11,905 nt of DNA from NCBI GenBank assembly GCA_027348305.1, contig DAIEPS010000037.1:1-11905 (forward strand), read 5' to 3'. This DNA is from Anaerolineaceae bacterium (GTDB lineage Bacteria > Chloroflexota > Anaerolineae > Anaerolineales > Anaerolineaceae). The position numbers and the translations under genes are program-made. Numbering within the stretch: the stretch's first letter is position 1; every line of letters starts with the position of its first letter. The notes under the pieces were generated by a model. It was not told the origin of the DNA and searched no databases. It worked only from the letters and a program-made list of their open reading frames with translations. Below, piece after piece: positions 11,430 through 11,905 of this stretch.

Positions 11430-11905
11430 ATGACAACTCTTTGGAGCACTGTTTTAAACATACTTGAGTTCATCCTCGCCTTTGGCGCTTTGGTATTTTT
11501 GCATGAACTGGGCCATTTCATTGCGGCACGCACCAACAAAATTGAAGTGGAAGAATTTGGCTTTGGCTATCCCCCGAAAATAATCAAATTGTTCCGCGCT
11601 GGCGGCACCGATTTTACCCTCAACTGGATCCCCTTTGGCGGATTCTGCCGCATGAAGGGTGAGGCCGGAGACACCATGGAAGTGGGAAGCTTTCCCGCGG
11701 CGAATCCATGGCGACGGCTGGCCACCCTCCTGGGTGGGCCGGTCACCAACCTGTTGATCGGCATGCTTTTGATCGCCTTTCTCTTCACCCGCATGGGCGC
11801 GCCAGACTTGACCAAAGTAAAAATCGTCGATATTTCTGCAAACTCACCCGCTTCATCAGAATTGATGGTCGGCGATATCATTTCACAGCTTGATGGCCAA
11901 CCTGT
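11430..11905 (+). CDS. rseP: Site-2 intramembrane zinc metalloprotease, RseP family (3' end outside the window)
   Basis: The first 158 residues are visible and the gene runs off the window. The first membrane helix carries the zinc site H25-E-L-G-H29 of M50 proteases. A loop FGFGYPPKI and the NWIPFGGFCRMKGE segment (65-78) follow, both typical of RseP/MmpA. Next is a hydrophobic helix from about 97 with GGPVTNLLIG (102-111), then the start of a PDZ domain (about 126 onward, with SPASSELMVGDIISQLDG). Family members cut membrane-embedded anti-sigma factors and leftover signal peptides. The anti-sigma in this window has no membrane segment, so it is not an obvious substrate. GGAG (11421-11424) lies 5 bases before the ATG, and a TATAAT promoter lies further upstream. 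The gene is commonly placed near isoprenoid and cell-envelope genes, which fits the decarboxylase neighbour. Confidence 0.93.
   Translation, partial: MTTLWSTVLNILEFILAFGALVFLHELGHFIAARTNKIEVEEFGFGYPPKIIKLFRAGGTDFTLNWIPFGGFCRMKGEAGDTMEVGSFPAANPWRRLATLLGGPVTNLLIGMLLIAFLFTRMGAPDLTKVKIVDISANSPASSELMVGDIISQLDGQP

Noticed and set aside
1..11905. CRISPR arrays, tRNA/rRNA genes, transposases, integrases or phage genes
   Set aside because: Read on both strands; no regularly spaced repeats with unique spacers, no cloverleaf-like segment and no mobile-element protein motif was seen.

Overview
The window looks like chromosomal DNA of an anaerobic or facultative Chloroflexota bacterium, most likely Anaerolineae. 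The evidence is a mevalonate-pathway decarboxylase of the type found in that phylum, an MglA-type GTPase operon with several Roadblock proteins and a PATAN (DUF4388) domain, and moderate GC content with AT-rich intergenic spacers. This placement is an inference from gene content. No rRNA, tRNA, CRISPR array, transposase or phage gene was seen.

Left part (1-2181): the 3' end of guaB (IMP dehydrogenase) closes with a clear terminator. It is followed by thioredoxin and a small DUF2892 membrane protein on the + strand. Converging on them from the right is a two-gene unit on the - strand: an ECF sigma factor and, overlapping it by ATGA, a zinc-binding anti-sigma factor whose Cys/His spacing resembles the redox switch RsrA. 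A bidirectional terminator separates the two units. Thioredoxin has an ECF-like promoter candidate, so the sigma/anti-sigma pair may control thiol homeostasis.

Middle part (2182-5254): a divergent regulatory region leads into a secreted Gly/Met/Asn-rich protein of unknown function. Next come an OmpR-family response regulator, apparently translated from a leaderless mRNA, and an overlapping BaeS-like histidine kinase. The kinase sensor domain carries the same MMG and Gly-Asn-rich sequence style as the secreted protein. A second bidirectional terminator ends this block against a convergent SulP anion transporter with a STAS domain (5271-6914, - strand).

Right part (7222-10046, - strand): a compact five-gene operon reads MglB-like Roadblock, MglA-like small GTPase, short Roadblock, PATAN-Roadblock fusion, and Roadblock with a disordered tail. 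That gives one GTPase with four Roadblock proteins. The fusion gene contains an in-frame internal Shine-Dalgarno plus ATG that could produce the Roadblock half alone. This is the most unusual system in the window.

Far right (10350-11905, + strand): a mevalonate-(di)phosphate decarboxylase homologue diverges from the GTPase operon across a 303-base spacer containing three TACAAAC elements. It is followed by the start of a site-2 protease (RseP family) cut by the window edge.
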